A stretch of DNA of 64,000 nucleotides, taken from contig CAJSYZ010000012.1 in NCBI GenBank assembly GCA_910574455.1, positions 1,543,317 through 1,607,316 on the forward strand, given 5' to 3'. The notes beneath the pieces are model-generated. The model did not search any database and was not told the DNA's origin. It was given only the letters and a program-made list of their open reading frames with translations. The position numbers and the translations under genes are program-made. The stretch is from Trichaptum fuscoviolaceum. Taxonomy: Eukaryota; Basidiomycota; Agaricomycetes; Hymenochaetales; Trichaptaceae. Positions 54,365 through 64,000 of this stretch are shown here, piece by piece. Positions within the stretch are counted from its first letter, which is position 1. Each line of letters opens with the position of its first letter.

Positions 54365-54965
54365 TCCCCCGCTCATTCCTGGTAGAAACCCCACTCGCTT
54401 CCCGGTTGGAATCCCGCTCCTTTCCCCTGCACGATCCCAGTCGAAACCCCGCTCGCTTCCCGGTTGGAATCCCGCTCCTTTCCCACGCACGATCCCAGTC
54501 GAAATCCCGCTCGTTTCCCGCCTCGCGTCCCGTCACAAATCCCTGCGCAAATCCCCCGCAGGATTCCCGCCTTCGATCCCGTCGCAATTCCCATCGCAAC
54601 CCCAGCTAAGTCCCCGCTCTGATTCCCGAAAGAATCCCGCTACGATTCCCGATCAAACCTCGTCTCGATTCCCGGTTGAACCCTGTCTCGATTCCCCGCT
54701 CAAATCCCGTCGCAAATCTCGCTGGTTTCCCGTTGTCCACGGGAAACCCCTTAGCTTCCCTGCTCCTCGATGCTAACCCCGTCTTGAGATAGCCCCAGGT
54801 GATTGGCCTGGCCATGCACCTGCCAGCCAACTAGTCTCGCTAGTAGCATCCCGTCCCGGCCTGCAGACCACGTTCCCACCACCCCGTGTGCGGGATTGAT
54901 CTCATTGTCCGCAAGGACTCGAACCCCGTCCTTAGTCGCCCTGCCCTGCGCGCGCCTCGCAATTA
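54365..54965. repeat. Tandem-like CCCGC repeat tract
   Basis: CACGATCCCAGTCGAAA and CCCGCTCGCTTCCCGGTTGG recur with a period of about 62-64 bp near 54370-54510, then decay into degenerate ATTCCCGC words. No gene. Confidence 0.6.
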
Positions 54966-55665
54966 GGCTTCGCACCAGTACCAACTAATAATCTTATGAA
55001 ATCGACGATAGTTATCGTGAGGCCGTTCAGAAACTATCGTCGATAACTTCGGCAGGCTTTCGGCAGCTTGCTCTGCCTTTCAGCTCTGTCTGAGCCGTGC
55101 GTGCCGACGCAGCTTTCTCAGGGCTTTGCCCGGCAGCACGGCAGCACTTCATTTCATTTGAAATAATAATTATATTAATCTACAAAGCCTGGACTACGGT
55201 CCAGGCCTAATTAAAATTTGCAATAAAAGGTAAAATATCTAAATTAAAATAGTGCACGCGCGTGCTGGCCCGGTACGCGTGCGGCGGGCGTTGCGCGCGC
55301 GCACGGCGGATACCAGCGTGCGCCATCCGCGTTGCTAGACCAGGCGCGCGGGTGCGACTACGGCCTCGCGGCGCACTGCACTGAGAGGGCCAAAAGCCGC
55401 TCGGGCGTGGCGCGGCGCGGCGGGCGAATGATGCGGCGTGAGCGAGTTTGAATGCATGAAAAAGGGAGGTGAGAGCTCGCAAGCGTCTGTCACGCACGGC
55501 TTGATGGGTTATGGCGCAGCTGCGAAGGAAGTAGCCCAATATCAGCCAATTTGTTTTGTAAATACAGACCAAATAAAATGAAGACGTACCTAGATTGCTG
55601 CCACCAGCGAGCATGCCAATGCCGCTCCTGGTTCACTCGAATGCAGCTCAGCCTATATCCTCAAC

Positions 55666-55947
55666 CTAACTTCCCAACCCCCCACCAGCTGCATGTCCTG
55701 AAGTGGATGTCGCAGCGCCGCCGGGGAATGCACCGCCCGCCTTCTGCATGACGGAGTTTGCGACGCTGTCCAGCTCCTTCTGCTTCTCCTCGTATTCCTG
55801 ATTCGGTGATTCCTGCGAGCCATCGAGCCATGAGATCGCCTCGTTGACAGAAGTCTAGCTTGAGCTTGCCATCGGGCTCAAACTTGTCCTTGAGCTTCTC
55901 GCCGTCTAGAGAGATAAGGAGGTTGTAGGAGTAAGACTCGAAGTCTC
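55666..55947 (-). pseudogene. HSP70 C-terminal fragment captured in the TIR element
   Basis: The minus strand reads ESYSYNL-LISLDGEKLKDKFEPDG. After a one-base frame change it reads VNEAISWLDGSQES, YEEKQKELDSVANSVMQKAGG and a Gly/Ala-rich end with a stop at 55666. This is the lid and tail of a cytosolic HSP70. Frame damage and isolation show it is a captured, dead fragment. Confidence 0.85.
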
Positions 55948-56130
55948 GAAAGCTGCGCTTGCGCTCGCTTGTTCGTGAGCTTCTCGTCATTCAGTCAGGT
56001 ACGGAGGTGTCGGAGTAAGACTCGAGGACTCGAGAGGTGTGCTTGCGCTCGCTTGTCCTTGAGCTTCTCATCGTTCAGAGAGGTGCGAAGGTGTAGGAGA
56101 CTAGGAGTAAGACTCGAGGTCTCGAAAGCT
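55915..56130. repeat. Three tandem copies of an approximately 100 bp HSP70-derived unit
   Basis: GGAGTAAGACTCGA (near 55929, 56011 and 56103) and GCTTGCGCTCGCTTG/GAGCTTCTC recur. The units derive from the SYSYNL...EKLKDK coding part of the adjacent HSP70 fragment. Confidence 0.7.
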
Positions 56131-58933
56131 GCGCTTGCGAGCAAACAGCTCGCGCCCGAGAGGCGAGAGGCTGCGGAAGCAGAAGCAAGACGGCGTTTGC
56201 GCGAAGCAAATGCCTTCTTGCCCGCCGTCCATAGCTCTTAGAGCGTGAAGAACAGTGAAGAAAGGCAGAAAGGCGACGTTCGTGATGCGTGCAGATAGCG
56301 CGCCACGACCCTGAGAATCGCGTGAAATTACTATATATGGTATGTCTCACACTTTTTTTCTGCTTCAAACATATCAATAACATAGGTTTTGAATTTAATG
56401 TAGACATATTGATCTAAGGCACAGTAGCTAATTAGATTTATTGTATGCTAATGTATCAGCACAAAAAATACGGAGGCTACAGAATGTGTTACAAAGGGTA
56501 AAAGGTAACATCTACAATAGAAATGCATGATTCATGCACATTTCCTACAATTCTTCGATTTCTCTTTTATCATTCATTCCTCTGATAGCCTTAGAACGTT
56601 AGATTATGACTCAATGTATGTTACTGAAGCTCTTGAAAAATTATGGGCTTTCATGTAGCTTTACAAAAGGCTACAAAAATGAAACAATCTCTAAAATTGG
56701 CCATTTTGAGCACTTTTGAGTCAAAATTCAACATTTACAGCTAGTTTCACTATATTAATGATGATTAAAAAATACAGATTTGCTACATTGCAATAAAAGA
56801 GGCTCTAATGAAACAAAATCAAGTGTTAGAATGGAAGTTACTAATAAAACAGTTGTGAAGTAAACAAATCAGTCCAAGAGTGGAACACATGTGTACAAGT
56901 TTCACTCGAAGTGATGCATTCGAAGCACCACTTTCGAGTTCAACCACTTTCACTCTATCTATCTTCGAAATTCTTTTTTAAACTTATATATAATGTATAT
57001 TAGATCTACTGTACAGAGTATGAAAGTATCATATGCACTCAAAAATATACAAATGAATAAATACTGCTGGAATAGCACATTGTATCACTGTTTTGCTAAT
57101 TGCACAACAACAATGTACATGAATGCTACTATTAAAAATACTATAATATACTATTAGATTGATTCTATTGCTGTGTACAGTGTGCCTGAGCTGCCGTTCA
57201 AGTGGTGTTTTAATTTTGAGAGAAAAGGATGTCCGGCGATGCCTCGGACAAATGCTCCGGGAATCGCCGGACAGGACTTTGAGGACACGGATGGTCAAAG
57301 GACAACTTCGACAGCATATTTAAATTTATTCATTCGCTCCTTGTGCTCAATCTCTGTGTATTTTAGATGTATGTAGATTGAATATTGTATTAAAGTAATA
57401 ATATACATAATTTTAAATATAAAAAAACGATAGCTTGAACCTTTAATTCTTGTCATGTAATATTTGCGTGGAGCTTGTGTCGTCCTCTGACGTGTACCGT
57501 GCTTGAAGGACATCAAGGCTGATGTTTGGGCCCTATGGTGCGCGCTTCTGGGGCCTCTTGTCGCCAGGACTGGCGGCGGTGTGCAGAGGTGTATCTGAGG
57601 GACCTGTAGCCGGAGTCGAAGGTGTCTGTTAGGGTGTCTGCTGTGGCTGGTATCTCACAGTAGCTGGAGTTGCAATCAATTGCGATGGCCGGACAGACTC
57701 GGAGCATCAAGGTAGTTGTTGGATGCGTCAAGGGAGACCAGGAAAGGAAAGAAATCTCTTGCAATAATGTGTGACAGATCGCTGTAAGGTACAGAGACGG
57801 TGGCGACTCTTGCTGTCGGCGCTGCAATTATTGCAATTGTTGTCCTCAGATTTGGGAGAGCGGAGGAGCGACGGGAACGGAATGCGTCCTGCGGTATTGT
57901 TGACACCCGTGCAATGAACATGAGGGTGAAGGTTCGCGTCGCGCGCTCGCACTGCGCCTGTAGGCTACGTCAAAAGTAATGGTCAGTTTGAAACGGCAAG
58001 AAGTGCAGGATTCGGTCTGACGCACCTGCCGCATTTACGGCCTTCCTGCTCCTCCTACGCAAGTTCAATTGCGCCGGCATCCTTCTAGCATTCGTTATAA
58101 AAGAAGAGAAATGAGACGAGAGAGAGAGAGAGAGACGGCTCATGGTCGTGAAAGTGGGAGAGAAGGACAAGGACGGACGACGCGCGACACCGTAGTAAGC
58201 GCCGGCGCTTAATTTTGCGCAGTGTCGCAACATTAATTTTAAATTAACGGCTACGTCATACAAGAAATAAAAAAGATTAACCTACTGTACTAAGTTAGAG
58301 CTATTTTATAACAAATTGAGAGGGGCTGGGCCCCAGTAGTCTAATTATCGCAGCAAATTTGCGCCAGGGATCAGAGCCAAGCTCTATTACCGAATTTGGC
58401 CTGGTCCCTGACGCGGGAAGGCTGCCGCGTGGTGCCGGAAGGCGGCAGCACGGCATTGAGCTGCCGTGCAGGCCAAAAAGGTATAAAACAGTTATCGACG
58501 ATAGTTTCTGAACGGCCTCACGATAACTATCGTTGATTTCATAAGAAAATTAGTTGGTACGGCTCGGCTTCGTTACGACATCAAAGCACTGGCCTCTTCG
58601 AGGTTGGTCCCTGTCGATCCCCAGCGACCCTGATCCACGCCAGAAGTTGCCTGCAACTTATCCCGAGACGATGTATGCGTTACATCCGCCCCCACGCTTG
58701 TTACCCCGCTGCTGGTGCGCCAGCTTGATACCTCGCGCACAATTACATTCCTTTAGTTCTCTTTGTTTTCACTTGACCATGCTTCACGCTTGTTCCCTTA
58801 GATCTTGCCCAGATGTTCCCCGCACCAAATCCCGGTTCCCGGATTCACATCACTGTATGCGCGGCCTTCGCCCGCAAGATTGTGTAACTAGTTAGTTGCG
58901 CGTTTGTGCATGCCCGTTCCCTGTAGATTCTGC

Positions 58934-59067
58934 CCAGTAGATAAATACCTGTCGCCACCGTAAGGAGCACTCACTTTTGTCCTCTTGTCGAGTGCTTCCT
59001 TAGGTGTGTTTCTGTCTTGTCTCTAGTGTAGTTTTACAATGCTGACTTGTCGAGTGCTTCCTTAGGG
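58934..59067 (+). repeat. LTR-like arm, plus orientation
   Basis: TAGATAAATACCTGTCGCC..., TAAGGAGCAC, CTCTTGTCGAGTGCTTCCTTAGG and a second GTCGAGTGCTTCCTTAGGG. This is an imperfect inverted copy of 60111-60249. The TAGATAAATA could be a TATA box and the following sequence the R region of an LTR. Confidence 0.65.
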
Positions 59068-59099
59068 AACCTCCTCCTGATACAGAAGTGTTGCCTTGA

Positions 59100-60080
59100 G
59101 ATCCCGGTTACTCTGAGTTCTCTGCTCCCGTCCTGAGCACGCCTGCTCTTTGACTCTCTTGTCTTGTCTTGTCCCGGATCCCGCTCTGCGATCCCGCCCT
59201 GAGTCCTGCTCCGAATCCCGCCAGCGATTCCCGCCAGAATCCCGCTCTGAGATTCCCGCACAAATCCCGCACTAAGATTCCCGCAAGAATCCCGCTCTGA
59301 GATTCCCGACAGAACCCCCGCCCTGAGCTTCCCACGCTGATTCCCCGCGTAGATCCCCCGCTCCAGATTTCCCGCTCCTGAAATCCCGCTGTGTGATCCC
59401 CCGCTCCGCAAACTCTGTGCGTTTCCCCGCGCCTCGACTCTGTCTCCCCGCGCCTCGACTCTGACTCCGTCCCGTCCTCGCCTCGAGCCCCCTTGCGTCT
59501 CGCCCCCGTAGCCCCGCTCCCCGCGCGACTCCGTTGGCATTGTAGCGTCCTCAACGGTTCCCCTACGCCTTCTCCGCTGCCGCGCGCTTGTCAGGCCCGG
59601 ACCCAAGCCTTGCCTAAGGGTGGTCACGAGGTAAGAGAGCGCGAGGAAAATAGGGAAGGCGAGAGATTTGCGGGATCGAGCGGAGTAGAGACGAAGTATT
59701 CGGGATCTGGGCGAAGTTCCCACGATCCTAATTCACCGGGATTGGTATCTCGGGAATGGGAGACAGGTCGTAGCTTAAAGACGAGAAGCGAGAAGATAGT
59801 CGGGAAGCGAGAGAGAGAGCATATGAGAAAGCAAGGATGGATCTCGAGGGCCTAGCACGTAGAGTAGCTTAAAGACTTGTGATATTCGAGTCGAGGGATA
59901 CATGTGTTACAACCGTCGGGAATTGTAGCGGGAAACAGTTTCGGGAAACTGGAATTTGCGACAAGAACCCGCGTTCGGGAATCTGGATTCGCGACTGGGA
60001 ACGAGCGTGGGAATTCAGGCGGGAAACGCGCGGGATTCTATCCAGGCGCGTCGCGGGATTCTCAAGGCCAGCTAGGACTC
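59100..60080. repeat. CCCGC / GCGGG array that switches strand near 59.6 kb
   Basis: From 59160 to about 59480 GATTCCCGC and AATCCCGCTCTGA words run on the plus strand. From about 59690 the complement (GCGGGA, CGGGAAT) predominates. This fits two related LTRs lying tail to tail. No gene. Confidence 0.55.
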
Positions 60081-60099
60081 TTCACTGCTTTGAACGTCA

Positions 60100-60344
60100 A
60101 GTAAGCGGATCCCTAAGGAAGCACTCCACAAGTAAGTATTGCGCAACTAACTACACAGGAGAAAAGAGAGAGATCGCACCTAAGGAAGCACTCCACAAGA
60201 GGTCAAAAGTGGGGTGCTCCTTACGATGCCTACAGCTATTTATCTACTTCGTAAAGACTGTATAGTTAATCTACGCTAAGTGTCCTTGCGCAATGCGCAC
60301 CTATCTACTACAAACGATACATGCTACGACCGCACTGCTAGGCA
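60100..60344 (-). repeat. Probable 3' LTR (promoter-proximal part) of gypsy-2
   Basis: On the minus strand a purine-rich GGAGAGGACGGGATAGACA is followed by TGCCTAGCAG, a plausible polypurine tract and LTR start at 60344. TAGATAAATA lies about 100 bp in, then GTAAGGAGCAC and the repeated GGAGTGCTTCCTTAGG. The matching 5' LTR is outside the window, so the far boundary is unknown. Confidence 0.55.
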
Positions 60345-60575
60345 TGTCTATCCCGTCCTCTCCAGATGGCGACGGCCTGTCCGTGGACGTCAGCGTCCGG
60401 TCCGGGGCCGCGACTAGCCAGACTAGGTATGCCAGACTGTTGCAGGTCGTCACCTTGAGGTACTAGCGGATTAATGAGCGTATGTTGATAAGTGAATGTA
60501 CGTGTGCCGTGGCGGGTCGTCGTAAATGAGTGTGTGTATGCGTGCATGGTTGCCGGGACGGTGGTGCGGGATAAG

Positions 60576-63500
60576 TCACGTGAGCATGGGATCGTGCGAT
60601 TCGGGAATGAGGTTTCGCGCGGGGAATCCAATGGCGGGATTCTCCCCGCGGGTTTGTCTGCTCATGTCGGGATCCTTGGCGGGAAAGTGCGGAAAATGAG
60701 AAAAGGGGCCTGGGATCTCGACATTACCCCCCTCCAAAGGCGCAACTCCGGGGCGCCAAGCTTGAATCTTGCTCAGGTCACAGAGCTCGATAGCGTTGAC
60801 TTCTCGAGGGGCGTCCGGGTGTTTTCGATAGAAACTGCGAATTTTAGCCTTTGCATTACCCATATCCTTTGCGGGAATCCATGTATCTTCCGCGCTCGAA
60901 TATCCCTTCCATCGTACCAAATATTCAAATCTCCGTCTAAACCGTCTAGCATCCAGAACCTCTTCCACCTCGTACTCCAGATCTCCTTCTACTTCGACTG
61001 GGGGCGGCGGGGGTTGCGTTCGACCGGGAATGTTGTCTTCGTGGTATGGCGAGAGCAGCGATACGTGAAATACGGGATGAATCTTCAGCGACACGGGGAG
61101 TTCGAGTTCGTAGGTGAGGTCACTTAGCTTTGCCTTCACTTTATACGGCCCTAGTCGTTTCGGTAATAATTTGCGCGCTCCCGGTCGCCGAACGTTCGTC
61201 GCCTCGAGCCATACTTTATCCCCGACTGCGTACTGCGGGGCCTCATTCCTGGCCTGATCGTAGTGCTGCTTCATGCGCTCTGCCGCAACCTCCAAAGCCG
61301 CTCTTGCCTCTTCCTGTGCCTGCTGAAGCTCCTGTAGTCGTGCGTCCGCGGCGGGGACCGTGGACAAGCCGTCGCTCGGGGCAATCGTGAATTCGGGATT
61401 GTAGCCGTAGACAAGCGCGAACGGGGATTGTCGTGTTGCCGCGTGCGCTTTCGTGTTGTGCGCGAACTCTGCCATCGGGAGTAAACCGGCCCAGTTTTCT
61501 TGTCGTGTATCTATGAAAGCCCGTAAATATTGTTCCAGCTCTTGGTTTACCCTTTCGGTTTGCCCATCCGTCTGCGGGTGATACGCAGTCGACGTGGTAC
61601 CCTTGATACCGAGTCGGGAAAAAAGGGCTTTCATGAACTGTGCGACAAACTGTGGTCCTCGGTCGGATATAATCTGGCGGGGGGTTCCGTGCAGCTTCCA
61701 GACGTGTTGCAGGAAGAGTTCTGCAGTTTCCGGTGCATCAACGTCCGACGTGGTCGGGATAAAATGCGCTTGCTTGGTGAGACGGTCGACCACCACGAAA
61801 ATTGCGTCGTAATCCTCGGATCGGGGGAGCTGGGTGATGAAATCGCACGAAATCGCCTGCCAGGGGCCCTGCGGGATTTCGTTCGGTTGCAGGAGTCCTA
61901 CCGGGCGTTGGGATCGGTTCTTCGTGCGTGTGCAGGTATCGCCTCCCGAAACGTATCGTTCTACGAAGTTAGACATCCCGGGCCACCAGTAGTTGCGGCT
62001 TACCATCTCAAATGTTTTCCAACGTCCAGGATGTCCGGCGGGGAGACTGTCGTGGTAGGTCTTTACCACGTCCCGGCAAATGGTCTCATCTTTCGGGACG
62101 TAAACCTTACCCTGGTACAGGATGAGGCCTTCTTCGGTGCTCCAGTCCTCAAGTTCCTTGTTCAGGACTCGGGGCGCCTTGGACTTGACCAACTCGATTG
62201 CATCCACCAGCTCGTCTTCATACTGATCTGACTTACGAATGCGTCGTAGGAGGGCCTGATCCCCGTGTACCTGCGTCATTCCCCGACGAATTGCCTTTAG
62301 CCGAAACATTTCGGGGGTCAAGAGGGTCCGTCCCGTGTTGTCTTCGCCTTCTGGTTGAAGATCGACGCGTCGTGACATGGCGTCGGGTTTGCCCCCGAGT
62401 CGCCCTGGGCGATGGCGAATCGTAAAGTCGAAGCGGGTGAGGAACAGACTCCACTGGGCTTGGCGTCGCGTCAGTGTTCGGGATTCAGAGAAATATAGCA
62501 GATTCTTGTGGTCAGACACGATATCGAGTTTATGACTCGCACCTTCGAGATAATGTCGCCACTCGTCAAGGGCTCTAATAATCGCGAGTAGCTCCTTGTC
62601 ATAAATCTCGTAGTTGCGTTCCGCATCGTTGAGGGATTTCGAGAAAAAGGCGACCGGATGTATCAGCCCGTCGTTGCCTTCCTGGGACAAGACCGCGCCG
62701 GTCGCGAAATCAGAGGCGTCGCATTCCACGATGAATTGTCGCGACATGTCTGGCATCATCAGGACGGGGGCGGTCGTGAACATGCGCTTGAGATAGTCAA
62801 AAGCGAACTGCTGGTTTTCCGTCCAGACCCAGCGAACGTCCTTCTTCAGCAGCGTCGTGAGCGGTTTGACGATGTGCGAGAAATCCCGAATAAAGCGTCG
62901 ATAGAAATTTGCGAACCCTAGGAAGGCTTGAATGTCTTTCACCTTTTTCGGGGTAGGCAAGTCGAGGACAGCCTGTACTTTGGCAGGATCCATCGCCACC
63001 TTTCCCTGCGAAATAATCATCCCGAGATACTCGACGGAAGTCTGTTTGAATTTGCACTTTTCGGGTTTGCAGAAGAAGTCGTTTTCGCGTAGCCGTTTAA
63101 GGACTTCCCGTACGTGTTCATCATGCTGCGATTCATCTTCGGAAAAGATTAGCAAGTCGTCAAGATAGATGATCACGTATACTCCAATGAGGTCCTTGAA
63201 GATATCGTTCATCATGTGCTGGAAGGTCGCCGGGGCATTCGTGAGCCCGAATGTCATCACCATTGGTTCGAAATGTCCTGCCTGAGTCCGAAATGCAGCC
63301 TTCCACTCGTCGCCTTGCTTCAGTCGCACATTGTGGTAGCCCCATCGTAAATCTAGAGTCGTGAAAACCTTCGCCTTTTGCAGTGCGTCTACGAGTTCCA
63401 TCGTGAGGGGAAGCGGGTATCGATTCTTGACCGTGATGTCGTTCAGTCGTCGGTAATCGACTACCATGCGCAAGGTTCCGTCCTTTTTCTTGATAAAGAA

Positions 63501-64000
63501 GACGGGAGCCGCTGCAGGGGATTTCGAAGGTCGTATGTACCCTTTGCGCAGGTTTTCGTCAACGAATTTGCGAAGGGCGTCGCGTTCGGCCGGGGCCAAG
63601 GGATAGATTTTGCTGTACGGGGGAACCTTCCCGGGTTCTAAATCTATGGCGTGGTCATACGGCTTGCGCAGTGGAAGCCTTTCGGATTCAACTTTCGAAA
63701 AAACGTCGGCAAACTCACGGAATTCGGGGGGAACTAGTTCTTCGAAGGTTTTCTCGCCTTCCTTCACCGCTGACTTCTCAGCGATGGCCTGGGAGTGGGT
63801 GTACGAGGCGGCAATTTTGTACGCGAAATGGTCGTCCGTCGTGACGAAGTAGGATTCGGCGTCGTGGTACAGGTCCCAATATTTTTCTGAGTACCGAAAT
63901 CCCGGTGGGACAGCTTCCCATTCGGCCTGGGTCCTGTCGGGCCCCCAGGGGGTCTCGACTTCTTCTGCTATGGCGAGGCGGGGAAGCGGGACCAGGCGTT
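60576..64000 (-). CDS. gypsy-2 pol (RT, RNase H, integrase, chromodomain), partial
   Basis: A long open frame continues to the right edge of the window, so protease and gag lie outside. RT has LRMVVDYRRLND, GLTNAPATFQHMMNDI and YLDDLLIF. RNase H has FIVECDASDFATGAVL and YDKELLAIIRALDEWRHYL. Integrase has DDE residues in SCDFITQLP, ISDRGPQFVA and TDGQTERVNQELEQY. A chromodomain ends it (YEVEEVLDARRF ... YLVRWKGYSSAEDTW). In the integrase HHCC module the first Cys position reads GGDTC instead of GCDTC, so one zinc ligand seems lost although the frame is intact. Confidence 0.93.
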   Translation of the reverse strand, partial: RLVPLPRLAIAEEVETPWGPDRTQAEWEAVPPGFRYSEKYWDLYHDAESYFVTTDDHFAYKIAASYTHSQAIAEKSAVKEGEKTFEELVPPEFREFADVFSKVESERLPLRKPYDHAIDLEPGKVPPYSKIYPLAPAERDALRKFVDENLRKGYIRPSKSPAAAPVFFIKKKDGTLRMVVDYRRLNDITVKNRYPLPLTMELVDALQKAKVFTTLDLRWGYHNVRLKQGDEWKAAFRTQAGHFEPMVMTFGLTNAPATFQHMMNDIFKDLIGVYVIIYLDDLLIFSEDESQHDEHVREVLKRLRENDFFCKPEKCKFKQTSVEYLGMIISQGKVAMDPAKVQAVLDLPTPKKVKDIQAFLGFANFYRRFIRDFSHIVKPLTTLLKKDVRWVWTENQQFAFDYLKRMFTTAPVLMMPDMSRQFIVECDASDFATGAVLSQEGNDGLIHPVAFFSKSLNDAERNYEIYDKELLAIIRALDEWRHYLEGASHKLDIVSDHKNLLYFSESRTLTRRQAQWSLFLTRFDFTIRHRPGRLGGKPDAMSRRVDLQPEGEDNTGRTLLTPEMFRLKAIRRGMTQVHGDQALLRRIRKSDQYEDELVDAIELVKSKAPRVLNKELEDWSTEEGLILYQGKVYVPKDETICRDVVKTYHDSLPAGHPGRWKTFEMVSRNYWWPGMSNFVERYVSGGDTCTRTKNRSQRPVGLLQPNEIPQGPWQAISCDFITQLPRSEDYDAIFVVVDRLTKQAHFIPTTSDVDAPETAELFLQHVWKLHGTPRQIISDRGPQFVAQFMKALFSRLGIKGTTSTAYHPQTDGQTERVNQELEQYLRAFIDTRQENWAGLLPMAEFAHNTKAHAATRQSPFALVYGYNPEFTIAPSDGLSTVPAADARLQELQQAQEEARAALEVAAERMKQHYDQARNEAPQYAVGDKVWLEATNVRRPGARKLLPKRLGPYKVKAKLSDLTYELELPVSLKIHPVFHVSLLSPYHEDNIPGRTQPPPPPVEVEGDLEYEVEEVLDARRFRRRFEYLVRWKGYSSAEDTWIPAKDMGNAKAKIRSFYRKHPDAPREVNAIELCDLSKIQAWRPGVAPLEGGNVEIPGPFSHFPHFPAKDPDMSRQTRGENPAIGFPARNLIPESHDPMLT

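Larger units (their letters stand above)
54973..58565. mobile_element. 3.6 kb element with 70 bp terminal inverted repeats, no transposase
   Basis: 54978-55047 and 58491-58560 are inverted copies differing at about three positions. The arms themselves contain a palindrome around CGATAGTTATCG. Just outside, GGCTTCG occurs on both sides (54966-54972 and 58566-58572) and may be the target duplication, with 5 unmatched terminal bases. Sub-terminal GGCAGCACGGCA words occur at both ends. The interior holds an HSP70 fragment, a tandem triplication, about 1.2 kb of AT-rich sequence (56330-57500), a GA microsatellite near 58107, and no transposase. Confidence 0.75.

Noticed and set aside
59034..59723. 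229-codon minus-strand ORF rich in Gly/Arg
   Set aside because: An open frame created by GCGGGA-type repeats; no domain, and the repeat words explain the amino-acid pattern.

Overview
The window is nuclear DNA from a filamentous basidiomycete, most likely an Agaricomycete. Genes are packed on both strands and split by many 45-60 bp GT-AG introns. The gene set is fungal (MED8, RAX1-like RGS membrane protein, CSC1 channel, Mtc5/WDR59, metacaspase). There are three glutathione transferases of the type expanded in wood-decay fungi, and the transposons are chromodomain Ty3/gypsy and hAT elements. All calls come from reading translations and splice signals; no database was searched.

Positions 1-39.8 kb are ordinary gene space. 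In order: the 3' end of a PhzF-family gene; an unexplained 3.4 kb stretch; GST A; a medium-chain reductase; a DUF2358-like protein; an E2 ubiquitin-conjugating enzyme with a long tail carrying SUMO-interaction-like motifs; GST B facing MED8; complex I subunit NDUFA2; a RAX1-like protein; a mitochondrial two-HMG-box protein; a decayed MED8 copy facing GST C; a CSC1/OSCA channel; a ketopantoate-reductase-like enzyme; mitochondrial release factor 1; the SEA/GATOR2 subunit Mtc5/WDR59; a type I metacaspase; and a SANT-like nuclear protein. The GST B-MED8 block (about 11.3-13.36 kb) reappears inverted at about 19.55-21.47 kb. In that copy the GST is intact and MED8 is a pseudogene.

Positions 39.9-64 kb are a nest of transposons. 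A 579 bp hAT MITE (39942-40520) has a perfect 8 bp target duplication. A complete 11.2 kb chromovirus (40861-52102, minus strand) has near-identical LTRs and a 5 bp target duplication. It carries a canonical -1 frameshift signal between gag and pol, two further frame breaks in pol, and about 3 kb of extra overlapping ORFs after pol, the first of which starts inside an antisense tRNA-like sequence. It is followed by a 1.44 kb hAT element carrying a gene fragment, a 3.6 kb element with 70 bp inverted termini carrying a rearranged HSP70 tail, two LTR-like segments facing each other, and the 3' part of a second chromovirus that runs off the end of the window. Remnant CCCGC-rich sequence between these elements suggests they inserted into an older LTR element.
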